This document shows positions 43,984-53,983 of a stretch of DNA of 64,000 bases, one piece after another. How positions within the stretch are numbered: position 1 is the stretch's first letter; every line of letters starts with the position of its first letter. The notes below the pieces were generated by a model. That model was not told the DNA's origin and did no database searches. It saw only the letters and a list, made by a program, of their open reading frames with translations. Origin of the DNA: Candidatus Limnocylindrales bacterium (GTDB taxonomy: Bacteria > Desulfobacterota > Binatia > UBA1149 > CAITLU01); the NCBI GenBank assembly GCA_035571835.1, contig DATNBU010000039.1, positions 389,061-453,060 on the forward strand. Reading direction: 5' to 3'. Both the position numbers and the translations under genes were made by a program.

Positions 43984-45177
43984 ATGTCGCGGCCGATTGC
44001 TGTCGTGTTTCCGGACAATCTCGGGGCGCTGGCGGCGGCTCGCGAGCTTGGCGCCGCGGGCATCGACGTCGTCGTTGCGGGGCCGAAGCGCGGGCCGGCG
44101 GCGCGCTCGCGGTTCGCGACGTTTGTCGAGATGCCCGATCTGTACGAGAGCACCGCGCGCTGGGCCGAAGCGCTGTGCGCGTGGGGCGCCGCGCAGACGA
44201 CGAAGCCCGTGCTGTTCGCGAGCGAAGACGCCGGCCTGCTCGCCGCCGAAAAACATCACGACGAGCTCGCACAGCACTTCCTCAAGCCGCATCCCGCCCC
44301 CGGCGTCATCCTCGACGTCGTCGACAAGCGCCGCCTCTACGCCGCCGCCGAGCGCATCGGCGTCGGCGTGCCCGGCTCGCGCGAAGTCACCGACGCGAGC
44401 GAAATCGGCGACACGAAGGCGAGCGGATGGCTGATCAAGCCCGCTGTCCGCTATCGCCTGAGCGAAAGCGGCGGCATCCAGACGTTCCTGCAGGCGACCG
44501 GCGCCACCAAGGCGATCGCCGGCGATCCGGTGAGCGCCGCGCGCGCCGTCATCGCTGCCGGATTCCCGACGATTCTCCAGGAAGCCGTGCCGGGGCCGTT
44601 CGAGAACCTCGTGACGATCGCCGTGTCGATCTCGCGCGACGGCCGCGTGCTCGACTGGTTCGCCGCGCAGAAACAGTATGAGTATCCCGAGCCGTTCGGC
44701 GACGGTCTGATCGTGCGCACGATCAGCGATCCGGGCCTGCTCGAGCCGTGCGTGCGGCTGCTGCGCGAGATCGGGTATTGGGGGATCTGCGACATCGAGT
44801 TCAAGCGCGATGCCCGCAGCGGCCAGTACAAACTCCTCGATGCCAACCCGCGGACGTGGCTGTGGCTGAACCTCGGCACGCGTTCGGGACACAACCTGCT
44901 GCTGGCCGCGTACGGCGAGGCCACGGGGCTCAAAATCCAGCCTCCGCTGGCCCCCGACCGGCGGCCTCAGTGGGTCTCACCGCGCGGAACAATTGCCTTT
45001 TTGACGCGGTGTTACAGGCCGAAGCGCCACGGACTGGCGTTGGTTCCACGCTTGATGATAGGTGCTGCTTCCACCATGATGGCCAACTGGTGGGCCTTTC
45101 GGGATCCACTCTATCTGCGACCTTCTGCGTGGCCGGGACTCGTGCGGGCGAGTAAGCGCCTTGTCCGTGGACGGTAA
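43984..45177 (+). CDS. ATP-grasp carboxylate-amine ligase-like protein
   Basis: 397 residues from ATG 43984; a GTG at 43981 is an equally placed alternative. The fold is ATP-grasp: an N-terminal Rossmann-like domain (IAVVFPDNLGALAAARELGAAGIDVVVAGPKRG), a central lid (ASGWLIKPAVRYRLSESGGIQTFLQATGATKAIAG, then TILQEAVPGPFENLVTIAVSISRDGRVLDWFAAQKQYEYPEPFGDG) and a metal-binding C-terminal part (GICDIEFKRDARSGQYKLLDANPRTWLWLNLGTRSG, with the E...N pair). It should form an amide or peptide bond through an acyl phosphate. It resembles D-Asp- or carnosine-type ligases but the substrate is unassigned. The last ~60 residues are hydrophobic and basic, perhaps membrane-associating. Confidence 0.78.
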   Translation: MSRPIAVVFPDNLGALAAARELGAAGIDVVVAGPKRGPAARSRFATFVEMPDLYESTARWAEALCAWGAAQTTKPVLFASEDAGLLAAEKHHDELAQHFLKPHPAPGVILDVVDKRRLYAAAERIGVGVPGSREVTDASEIGDTKASGWLIKPAVRYRLSESGGIQTFLQATGATKAIAGDPVSAARAVIAAGFPTILQEAVPGPFENLVTIAVSISRDGRVLDWFAAQKQYEYPEPFGDGLIVRTISDPGLLEPCVRLLREIGYWGICDIEFKRDARSGQYKLLDANPRTWLWLNLGTRSGHNLLLAAYGEATGLKIQPPLAPDRRPQWVSPRGTIAFLTRCYRPKRHGLALVPRLMIGAASTMMANWWAFRDPLYLRPSAWPGLVRASKRLVRGR

Positions 45178-45323
45178 CCGGATCTGATCATCCGGCGGGG
45201 CAACAGAGAGAAGCATCCATCAGTCGACGACATCAGGCCAGCGGGCACTGCTTCGCCCCATCGTGAAGAGGGGCGTCGTCGCATACGAAATCGGCAATCG
45301 AATTATCGAGGAGCAAGCACGGC

Positions 45324-46700
45324 ATGACGGTAGCGAAACAAGTGGAGCACTTTGTCTGGGAGCCCTCTGGCAAGGCTACGATCGACGGTTACGACCTGGC
45401 GGAGCTGGCAAAGAAATACCCCACCCCTTTCTACCTGATCTCCCAGGGCCAGCTGCGCGACAACTACCGCCGGCTGCGTCAGGCCTTCGCCAGCGTCGAG
45501 GGCCTCGAGACGTACTATTCGGTCAAGTCCAACTTCGAGAGCATCGTGCTGCGCACGCTCGCCGAAGAGGGCTGCGGCGCCGAGATTTCCGGTGCGCTCG
45601 ACATGGAGCTCGCCAAGCGCGCCGGCATGCCGCCGAACAAGGTCGTCTATGACGGCCCGGTAAAACCCGAAGCCGATCTTCGCGCTGCGATCGAATGGGG
45701 CGTGCGCTTCATCAACATCGAGTCGATGACCGAGGCGCGCCTCATCAGCCGCATCGCGACCGAGATGGGCAAGAAGGTCAAGGTCGGTCTGCGCATCGAC
45801 CCGCAGCTGTCCAAGCCGTACTACGACAAGGTCATCTCGACGTACAAGGAAAAGTTCGGTCTTCCGATCGAGCAGGCCGAAGCCGCCGTCGTCGAGATCG
45901 CGAAGCTCCCCGGCCTCGACTTCCGCTGCATCATGACCCACATCGGGTCGCAGATCTTCACACCGAGCCGTTACCTGACCACGCTCGAGAAGATTTTCGA
46001 TCTCGTCGGCAAGCTCAAGGCGCGCGGCATCGAGATCGAAGAGATCAACATGGGCGGCGGGTACCCGGCGCAGAGCATGCGCAACCTTCGCATGTCGCGC
46101 CGCTTCGTATTCGCGCAGGTCATGGAGCGCTTCGGACGCATCGAGAAGAAGACGTCGTCGATCGACGATTTCGGCACGGCGATCTCGGGCAAGTATCACG
46201 AGCTCGTGAAATCGACCGGGCTGCATCCGCGCCTGACGCTCGAGCCTGGACGCTGCATCTGCGCCAATGCGCAGACCGTGATCGGCAACATCAAGATCGT
46301 CAAGAACGACTGGGTCTTCACGGACATTTCGATCAACGACGTTCCGGAGAACCTGTTCTTCTCGGAGTGGCGTTTCGTGGTGCCCGGCGAGAAGCCCGAG
46401 GCCAAGGGCAAGGCGTACAACGTCGCCGGTCCGACGCTCGCAACGCAGGACGTGCTGTATTTCAAGCGCGAGGTGCCGGGCGCAGCCGAAGGCCGTGCGG
46501 TCGCGATCCTGGACGCCGGAGCGTACAGCGTCGCCCGCGCCAACCAGTTCACGCGCGCGAGAAGCGCCGTGTATGCGATCAATCTCGACGGTGACATCGA
46601 GCTCGTGCGCCGGCCGGAGACGGTCGAGGACGTGCTCGTGAGCCAGGTGTGGCCGGAAGCCAAGGGCCAGGCGAAAGAGAAGAAGGCGTCGGCGGCGTAA
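45324..46700 (+). CDS. PLP-dependent decarboxylase, fold type III (diaminopimelate/ornithine decarboxylase family)
   Basis: 458 residues. An alanine-racemase-type barrel: PFYLISQGQLRDNYRRLRQAF, PLP lysine in TYYSVKSNFE, MTHIGSQIF, EEINMGGGYP (phosphate loop) and LEPGRCICA. The C-terminal beta domain has DAGAYSVARANQF. In diaminopimelate and ornithine decarboxylases the C-terminal domain carries a catalytic Cys in G-P-x-C-x3-D; here the segment reads GPTLATQD, with Leu in place of that Cys. Activity on a different carboxylated substrate is therefore possible. GAGGAG precedes the ATG and a strong terminator follows. It may use products of the preceding ligase genes, but that is only suggested by position. 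Confidence 0.82.
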   Translation: MTVAKQVEHFVWEPSGKATIDGYDLAELAKKYPTPFYLISQGQLRDNYRRLRQAFASVEGLETYYSVKSNFESIVLRTLAEEGCGAEISGALDMELAKRAGMPPNKVVYDGPVKPEADLRAAIEWGVRFINIESMTEARLISRIATEMGKKVKVGLRIDPQLSKPYYDKVISTYKEKFGLPIEQAEAAVVEIAKLPGLDFRCIMTHIGSQIFTPSRYLTTLEKIFDLVGKLKARGIEIEEINMGGGYPAQSMRNLRMSRRFVFAQVMERFGRIEKKTSSIDDFGTAISGKYHELVKSTGLHPRLTLEPGRCICANAQTVIGNIKIVKNDWVFTDISINDVPENLFFSEWRFVVPGEKPEAKGKAYNVAGPTLATQDVLYFKREVPGAAEGRAVAILDAGAYSVARANQFTRARSAVYAINLDGDIELVRRPETVEDVLVSQVWPEAKGQAKEKKASAA

Positions 46701-46727
46701 CTCGTCGACTGTCATCTGGGTCAGCGA

Positions 46728-46765
46728 AAGGGCGGGAGGCTTTGAGTCTCCCGCCCTTTCTTTTG
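46728..46765 (+). terminator. Rho-independent terminator
   Basis: AAAGGGCGGGAG (46728-46739) pairs over 12 bp with CTCCCGCCCTTT (46749-46760), loop of nine bases, followed by CTTTT. It ends the PLP decarboxylase transcript. Confidence 0.88.
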
Positions 46766-46796
46766 CCGGGCATGGGCGTGGCAGCGCTTCGAAAAG

Positions 46797-48095
46797 ATGC
46801 TCTCGCGAGCAGCGGGCCGGAATTGCATGACCTCGGCTCTCGTGATCGCTTCGCGCGCCATGCTCGAGCCGATGCATTCGCGATACACCCGCCCTCCCCT
46901 CGTCCGCCGTCTGAACGCGATGGCCGCTGCGTGCGGAGATGCACGTGCCGTCGTGCCGATCGATGCCGGCGAGCTCGTCGATCTCGCCGTGGAGACCACC
47001 GGCCTCGACGACTTCGGAAGCTTCGGCGACGGCAACTGGTTCGATCGTCTCGAAGCTCTCGTTGCTGCGGTCAACACGAGCGATCTCCACGTCGTCGGCC
47101 GGCTGATGACGCGCGAGGAAATGCTGCGCTGCCTGCGGACGCGCCTGTTGATGGCGAAGCAATGGCGCGAGGATCCGGGCATCGCGTCCGAGGTGATCCG
47201 CGCGCCTCTCGTCGTTACGGGTCCGGCACGCTCCGGAACCACGATCACGTTCGAGCTGCTGGCGCTCGATCCCGAGCTTCGAAGCCCGCGCGCTGCCGAT
47301 GTGCTGCATCCTGCGCCGCAGGGCGGTACCTCCGACGCCGATCGCCTCGCGATGTCCGAATGCGAGCAGGAGCTGTGGGCCGACGTGCAGCCCGAGTTCG
47401 CCGCGATCCACGAGCTGCGCGCCGATCTTCCCGTCGAATGCGTGACGATCAATGCGCCGTCGTTTGCCGGCTCGCACTGGCCGATGCTGCTCCAGCAGCT
47501 CGGCGACTGGGCTCCCGATCCGCTTGCCGACTTCGCGTGGCACGGCGCCGCGCTCAGAACCATGCAGCGCGGCGATCCCGGGCGGCGCTGGCTGCTGAAG
47601 ACTCCGGGCTACCTCGTGGGCCTCGACTTTCTCGCCGCCGCATATCCCGACGCCGAGCTCATTCTCACACACCGCGATCCGGCCAGAACAATGCCGTCGA
47701 CGGTGAGCACCGTCGCGATGGTGCAGTGGCTACGCACCGATCACGTGGATCTCGACATGCTCTCGACGATGATCGGCGCGGTCTTTACGAATGCGCTCGG
47801 CGAAGTCGCGCGCCGGCGAAGCGACGGATCGCTTCCGCTTGCATGCGGCGACATCCGTTTCACCGAGCTGATGAACGATCCGGCCGGCGCCGTCGGTCGC
47901 GCGTATGCACAGCTCGGCCGCCGCATCAGCGACGAGCATGCGGCGGCGATTCGCGCGTACATTCGCGACAAGCCGCAGGGCAAGTTCGGGCGCCACCTGT
48001 ACACCGCCGCCGAATGGGGCTTCGACGCCGCGTCACTGCGCGACGAGCTTCGTGACTACGTGACGACGTTCGGCATCGAGCTGGAAGACGCATGA
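46797..48095 (+). CDS. Sulfotransferase-family protein
   Basis: 432 residues from ATG 46797; an ATG at 46827 is a possible later start, both with weak ribosome sites. The PAPS 5'-phosphosulfate loop is PLVVTGPARSGTTITFELLALDP and the 3'-phosphate motif is AELILTHRDPARTMPSTVSTV. LKTPGYLVGLDFLAAAYPDA is typical of the LPS/carbohydrate sulfotransferase-like group common in deltaproteobacteria and mycobacteria. It would transfer sulfate from PAPS to a lipid, sugar or small molecule; the acceptor is unknown. Confidence 0.85.
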   Translation: MLSRAAGRNCMTSALVIASRAMLEPMHSRYTRPPLVRRLNAMAAACGDARAVVPIDAGELVDLAVETTGLDDFGSFGDGNWFDRLEALVAAVNTSDLHVVGRLMTREEMLRCLRTRLLMAKQWREDPGIASEVIRAPLVVTGPARSGTTITFELLALDPELRSPRAADVLHPAPQGGTSDADRLAMSECEQELWADVQPEFAAIHELRADLPVECVTINAPSFAGSHWPMLLQQLGDWAPDPLADFAWHGAALRTMQRGDPGRRWLLKTPGYLVGLDFLAAAYPDAELILTHRDPARTMPSTVSTVAMVQWLRTDHVDLDMLSTMIGAVFTNALGEVARRRSDGSLPLACGDIRFTELMNDPAGAVGRAYAQLGRRISDEHAAAIRAYIRDKPQGKFGRHLYTAAEWGFDAASLRDELRDYVTTFGIELEDA

Positions 48096-48099
48096 GGAG

Positions 48100-48182
48100 A
48101 AAAGGGGACAGGTACATTTAAAAATCCACCGCAAATTCAACGGTGCGTTTTCTCGCAAAAAACTGAATGACCCTGTCCTCAT
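48100..48182. repeat. Degenerate REP-like element
   Basis: The left arm AAAAGGGGACAGGTACATTT (48100-48119) is intact. The right arm survives only as GACCCTGTCCTCAT near 48169-48182. The interior (CCGCAAATTCAACGGTGCGTTTT) resembles the interior of the element at 43861. It follows the sulfotransferase gene. Confidence 0.75.
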
Positions 48183-48218
48183 GACGTATCGACACGCATT
48201 CCGGCAGCTGGAGGAAAA

Positions 48219-49337
48219 ATGAGCGACCTCACCGCAACCAGCCGCGAGGCATTCCGCGATCTGCTTGCGACATTGCAGGAAGTCGCCGACCGCTACGCCG
48301 GCGAGGAGTGGGCGCTGTTTACGCCCGACGACGTCGCCGAAGGCCTGCGCGTCATTCTCCATCACGTTGCGACCGGCATCGAGACGCAGCTCGAGGAAGA
48401 TGCCGCCGCGCCAACGTTCCGCTCGATCGTGACGCCGTGGCGCAAGGCGCTCGGCGACAATGCCGACGCGATGTATCACGACGCGAAGATCGATCCGGCG
48501 GGCACGTATCGCATCTCCGGACGCACCGCGGGCGCGGTCTACGTATCGTTCACCGTCGAAGCCGGAGCGGAAGACGGCGCGTTTCCGTCGGGGACAGTCG
48601 GCGTGCTCAACGACACCGGGTTCGACGTCGATGGCGACGGAGGCTTCGCGATCACGCTCGGCGGCCCGAAGCAGGATCGCAACTGGCTCGGCCTTGCCGA
48701 GGGCGCGTCGCGCATCACCGTCCGGCATTACTGGGAGCAAGCATCTCCTCCCGCGATTCCACCGGCGCCGGAGCTTGCGCTGAAGATTGAGCTTGTCGGA
48801 GGCAACGTGGCGCCTTCGCCGCGTGCGCCGAATGACGAGAGCGTCGCACGGTCGATTCGTCGCATGGCTCGCTATGTCCGCTCGCGCACGGTCGACCTCA
48901 TCGCGAAGCCGGGCGCCGGCGAAGCGCCGGCGTTCGTCTCGCGCATCCCGAACCTGTTCGTCGCGCCGGTGAAGCCCGGTGCGCATGCGCTGGCTGCGGC
49001 CGATGCGGCCTATAGCCTCGCGCCGTACGTGCTCGGTCCCGATGAAGCGCTCGTCATCAGCGGCCGCTGGCCGAAGTGCCGCTGCGCCAACGTGAACCTG
49101 TGGAACCGGCAGCTGCAGACGTACGACTATCTTCGGCACCGGGTCAGCCTGAACCGCGCGCAGATGAAGCTCGAGGCCGACGGCAGCTTCCGCGTCGTGA
49201 TCGCGCATCGCGACCCCGGCATGCCGAACTGGCTCGACACCGAGGGCCGCACGTTCGGGCTCGTGTTCTGGAGGTTCATGCTGCCGGACGGCGAGATCGA
49301 GACGCCCCACGCCGAGGTCATCGAGCTCGGTCTCTGA
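48219..49337 (+). CDS. DUF1214-type protein
   Basis: 372 residues, soluble, no signal peptide. The N-terminal helical part (FRDLLATLQEVADRYAGEEWALFTPDDVAEGLRVILHHVATGIETQLEED) is followed by DPAGTYRISGRTAGAVYVSFTVEAG and a C-terminal beta-rich region, ISGRWPKCRCANVNLWNRQLQTYDYLRHRVSLNRAQ and FRVVIAHRDPGMPNWLDTEGRTFGLVFWRFMLPDGE. The last segments match my recollection of DUF1214-containing proteins of actinobacteria and deltaproteobacteria. Function unknown. GGAGG precedes the ATG closely. Confidence 0.65.
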   Translation: MSDLTATSREAFRDLLATLQEVADRYAGEEWALFTPDDVAEGLRVILHHVATGIETQLEEDAAAPTFRSIVTPWRKALGDNADAMYHDAKIDPAGTYRISGRTAGAVYVSFTVEAGAEDGAFPSGTVGVLNDTGFDVDGDGGFAITLGGPKQDRNWLGLAEGASRITVRHYWEQASPPAIPPAPELALKIELVGGNVAPSPRAPNDESVARSIRRMARYVRSRTVDLIAKPGAGEAPAFVSRIPNLFVAPVKPGAHALAAADAAYSLAPYVLGPDEALVISGRWPKCRCANVNLWNRQLQTYDYLRHRVSLNRAQMKLEADGSFRVVIAHRDPGMPNWLDTEGRTFGLVFWRFMLPDGEIETPHAEVIELGL

Positions 49338-49363
49338 GACCCCGATTCCTCGGGGGTTCCTTT
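49338..49363 (+). terminator. Possible terminator hairpin
   Basis: CCCCGA at 49340-49345 pairs with TCGGGG at 49350-49355 across a four-base loop, followed by a T-rich GTTCCTTT. It begins at the base after the stop of the DUF1214-type gene. Confidence 0.5.
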
Positions 49364-49533
49364 CCGGCCGCGAGCTGCGTTGCGGAGCCGCGAAATGACG
49401 CGACGTTCCGGGTCCGGCGGACTTCAGGCGAACGTCGTCGATTTAAAATACGCGGCGACTGTTGAAGTCCTTGCAGCGGGCAACCGAGTCGCGTTAGTTC
49501 TCCGGCCTACATCACACCGGGGAGGGATCATTC

Positions 49534-49953
49534 ATGAAACAGTTCCATCGGTCGGCTTCGTTGCTGTCGGGCGCTCTTGCGCTCGGATTTCTGTTTTCAT
49601 CGGCGCCCGCGGCCAATGCGCAGAGCGCAAAAACAATTCAGGCGGTCGTGGAAGCGCTTCGAGCCGGCGGCAAGACGATCGCCGGGCCCGGCGTATACAC
49701 GCGACAGCCGACTACATCGGACGCTGCCGTGCAGCTCACGGTCGACACCAACGTCTGCGGCACCATCACGCTGATCAGCGGGGACGGCGCCGAGATGGAT
49801 CTGCTCGACGGCGCGGCGGTGAACCTGCAGGGGTTCATTGCAAACGCGACGCTGAAAACCGCGGCAGGATGCGCCGACGGCGTGCGCAACGTGCAGTTGC
49901 AGTGCACCGGCGCTGTTCCGTGTGTCGCGGTGTGGCGCGTCGACGCGAAATAG
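49534..49953 (+). CDS. Small exported protein of unknown function
   Basis: 139 residues with a clear signal peptide (LLSGALALGFLFSSAPAANAQS, cleavage after ANA). The mature ~110 residues are beta-rich with four Cys (TNVCGTI, AGCADG, QLQCTG, VPCVAV), likely two disulfides. GGGAGG precedes the ATG by 8 bases. The gap upstream (49364-49533) holds nothing recognisable. No family recognised. Confidence 0.65.
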   Translation: MKQFHRSASLLSGALALGFLFSSAPAANAQSAKTIQAVVEALRAGGKTIAGPGVYTRQPTTSDAAVQLTVDTNVCGTITLISGDGAEMDLLDGAAVNLQGFIANATLKTAAGCADGVRNVQLQCTGAVPCVAVWRVDAK

Positions 49954-50086
49954 TCGCGGCGCACATTGAACGCATGCCGGCGTCGATGCCGGATCGTGGA
50001 AACAGCGCGAGATCGTAGTCCGTGCGCGCGATGAGAGACGATCGTCGCCCGGCATGGGCGACGATGCGTGCACTCGGCCGATCATT

Positions 50087-50138
50087 GGGGACAGGTACGG
50101 ATTTACTGGCGAAAAAAAACTGTACCTGTCCCCTTTTT
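50087..50138. repeat. REP-like inverted repeat with terminator-like T tail
   Basis: GGGGACAGGTAC (50087-50098) and its exact complement GTACCTGTCCCC (50122-50133) with a 23-base A-rich loop, then TTTTTCTTT. It lies between convergent genes ending at 49953 (+) and 50143 (-) and could terminate the plus-strand transcript. Confidence 0.85.
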
Positions 50139-50142
50139 CTTT

Positions 50143-50610
50143 CTATGGAGCCGTCGTGCGTTCGTCTGCGACGGGATGGACGATAGACGCCGCGTCGTCG
50201 GCCGCTGCCGCATGCTCGGCCGGCTTGGCATGCCCAGCGGACTTGGCGTGTTCGGCGGACGTCGCACGCTCCTCAGATGCCGTCTCCATATGGGCGCTGC
50301 CAGCCTTTGCGAGCTTGCGCGGCGTCACTCGGATCGTCAGCTCCGGATAGCGCGTCTGAAAGTTCTCGATGGGGAACTCCTGCGTTTCGTAGCCTCCGCA
50401 GGTCAGTGTCGCGGTCTTCCACGTCTTGCGGACGTTGACGGCAAAGTGGCCGGCGGAATCCACCTTCGCGTATTTTGGTCCGCTCGTGATTCCGCAGGTT
50501 CCGACGACATCGCCGGTATTCGCGTCGACCACTGTGCCGGTGAGCCGCAGCGACGTGCAGCCGCCGATCAGAATCGCGCAGAACAGGATTGCAGGGACTT
50601 TCGTTTTCAT
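50143..50610 (-). CDS. Small lipoprotein with His/Ala-rich tail
   Basis: 155 residues. A lipoprotein signal ends in the lipobox LIGGC (Cys18). Residues ~20-100 are a beta-sandwich like carboxypeptidase-regulatory domains (RLTGTVVDANTGDVVGTCGITSGPKYAKVDSAGHFAVNV). The tail is repetitive (SAEHAKSAGHAKPAEHAAAADDAASIVHP), with five His in an Ala/Lys/Glu-rich context, perhaps metal-binding or wall-spanning. GGAGG precedes the ATG. Function unknown. Confidence 0.65.
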   Translation of the reverse strand: MKTKVPAILFCAILIGGCTSLRLTGTVVDANTGDVVGTCGITSGPKYAKVDSAGHFAVNVRKTWKTATLTCGGYETQEFPIENFQTRYPELTIRVTPRKLAKAGSAHMETASEERATSAEHAKSAGHAKPAEHAAAADDAASIVHPVADERTTAP

Positions 50611-50739
50611 TGTGGTCCTCCCGGGAAGTCGGTGGACCTGATTTCGGTGTGCGGCGGCCTTGAGTCAAGAGCGGCCAACGACGTTCTGTGTCTCAGATCA
50701 CGTGACGGCGCGCCGTAAGAGGTCGGAGATGCCGGCGAG

Positions 50740-51336
50740 CTACATCTCGCGACGGCCTTCGATGGCGCGCCCGACCGTGACGCCGTCGGCGTACTCGATC
50801 GTTCCGCCAACCGAAATGCCCTGGGCGATGCGACTGACGCGCACGCCGAGCGGCTTCAAGAGGCGCGACAGATAGACCGCCGTCGCTTCGCCTTCGATCG
50901 TCGGATTGGTCGCGACCAGCACTTCCTTGATCGGCTCGCGCCCTACCCGTTCGACGAGCTCGCGGATCTTGAGCTGCTCGGGGCCGCGCCCGTCCAGCGG
51001 AGAGATCGATCCGTGCAGCACGTGGAAGATTCCCTGGAAGCCGTGGCTTCGCTCGATCGCAACCAGATCGGCCGGCTCCTCGACGACGCAGACGATCGTG
51101 CGATCGCGCCGCGGGTCTTCGCAGTTCGAGCATGGATCGTCTTCGGTGAGCGCAAAGCAGCGGCTGCAGAAGCGCGTCGCCGATTTTACCGATTCGATCG
51201 CACGCGCGAGCTCGTTCGCGTAGCCCTGGTCGCCGCGCAGGATGAAGAACGCAAGGCGCGCGGCGCTTTTCTCGCCGACGCCGGGAAGACGCGTGAGAAG
51301 CTGGATCAGGGCCTGGAGCGCGGGCGTGTAGGCCAC
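50740..51336 (-). CDS. recR: Recombination mediator RecR
   Basis: 198 residues, the standard RecR length. N-terminal helix-hairpin-helix (LIQLLTRLPGVGEKSAARLAFFIL), Cys4 zinc finger (CSRCFALTEDDPCSNC) and Toprim domain (IVCVVEEPADLVAIERSHGFQGIFHVLHGSISPLDGRGPEQLKI with the conserved EE/D residues). It acts with RecF/RecO to load RecA on gapped DNA. It is third in the dnaX-ybaB-recR operon, eight bases after ybaB. Confidence 0.96.
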   Translation of the reverse strand: MAYTPALQALIQLLTRLPGVGEKSAARLAFFILRGDQGYANELARAIESVKSATRFCSRCFALTEDDPCSNCEDPRRDRTIVCVVEEPADLVAIERSHGFQGIFHVLHGSISPLDGRGPEQLKIRELVERVGREPIKEVLVATNPTIEGEATAVYLSRLLKPLGVRVSRIAQGISVGGTIEYADGVTVGRAIEGRREM

Positions 51337-51344
51337 TCGTTCTC

Positions 51345-51764
51345 CTAGCGCCCCAGCCAGCGGCGCAGGCGTCCGCCGCCGGCCGCTTCGCCGCCGCCGG
51401 TCGTGTCGTCGTCGCTTTCGCTGTCGCCGCCCATCGCTTCATTCATCGCGTCGGGCGGAAGACCCATGTCGCCTGCCATCTTCTGCATCTCGACCGCCAT
51501 CAGGTTCTGCGCCTTCTGGATCGCCGTGTTGACGCCGAGCACGAGGTTGTCCTGCAGCACGCGCTTGTCGGGATTCTCGAGCAGGCTCTGGTCGAGAAGG
51601 ATCCGGCGCACCTGCAGCTTTCCGGTGATCACGATCTCGAGCTTGCCGTCGAGCAGCGTCGTCGAGACTTCCTTCTTGTCGACGCGCTTCTGGATCTGCT
51701 TCATCTGCTTCTGCAGGCCGCGGGCCTGCTTGAGCATCTGCATCATGGATGGTTCTTCGGCCAT
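51345..51764 (-). CDS. YbaB/EbfC-family nucleoid-associated protein
   Basis: 139 residues. The first ~110 are the YbaB fold (MMQMLKQARGLQKQMKQIQKRVDKKEVSTTLLDGKLEIVITGKLQVRRILLDQSLLENPDKRVLQDNLVLGVNTAIQKAQNLMAVEMQKMAGDMGLP). A Gly/Asp-rich tail follows (GGDSESDDDTTGGGEAAGGGRLRRWLGR), longer than usual. It binds DNA as a dimer. AAGGAG precedes the ATG. It lies between dnaX (11 bases) and recR (8 bases), the classic gene order. Confidence 0.94.
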   Translation of the reverse strand: MAEEPSMMQMLKQARGLQKQMKQIQKRVDKKEVSTTLLDGKLEIVITGKLQVRRILLDQSLLENPDKRVLQDNLVLGVNTAIQKAQNLMAVEMQKMAGDMGLPPDAMNEAMGGDSESDDDTTGGGEAAGGGRLRRWLGR

Positions 51765-51775
51765 CTCGTCACTCC

Positions 51776-53596
<1,821 letters not shown>

Positions 53597-53983
53597 CTGC
53601 CAGCGCTCCGAAGGCGAGTCGGTAGCACCGGGGACAGGGCCGGGCAATCTCGCGGTTTGCGCGGATTTTGTTTGACGTGGCGGGGCGTTGCGCTCGACCG
53701 GGGCGCGGATTTTGCCGCGATGTTTGCGACTCATTGCGTCCTGTCGCTGCGTCTGTCCGAAGGGGCGCTGCAGCGGCGGTCGCCGCCCGTCGATTGCAGA
53801 CCGCTCACCAGCGCCTTCGGCAGTGATCCTTCACGACGTCGTCGCTGATCATCCGACGCCGGCCGGACCAGTCCCGTTCTGTCGAAGCGCTGATCCCGGA
53901 AGAGCGTCCGCACCGACGGAAATCGGCGCATCATTGCGCTTTACCCTTGCCGCAGCACCGGCAATCCCGTTAAGACGCCCGCC
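53597..53983. other. Divergent intergenic region without recognised features
   Basis: 387 bases between dnaX (-) and the dockerin-like exported protein (+). I looked for an SRP RNA (often upstream of dnaX) on both strands and found no GGAAGGAAGCAG-type tetraloop motif. A half-site CGGGGACAGGG near 53630 resembles the REP-like family but has no partner arm. Promoters for both genes must lie here but no clear hexamers were seen. Confidence 0.5.

Noticed and set aside
45303..47672. A 789-residue open frame antisense to the decarboxylase and sulfotransferase
   Set aside because: Both sense-strand genes have clear active-site motifs, and a terminator lies inside the antisense frame.
53625..53650. 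CGGGGACAGGG half-site resembling the REP-like family
   Set aside because: It lies within GC-rich sequence and lacks a second arm.
53597..53983. SRP RNA upstream of dnaX
   Set aside because: No GGAAGGAAGCAG-like tetraloop region was found on either strand.
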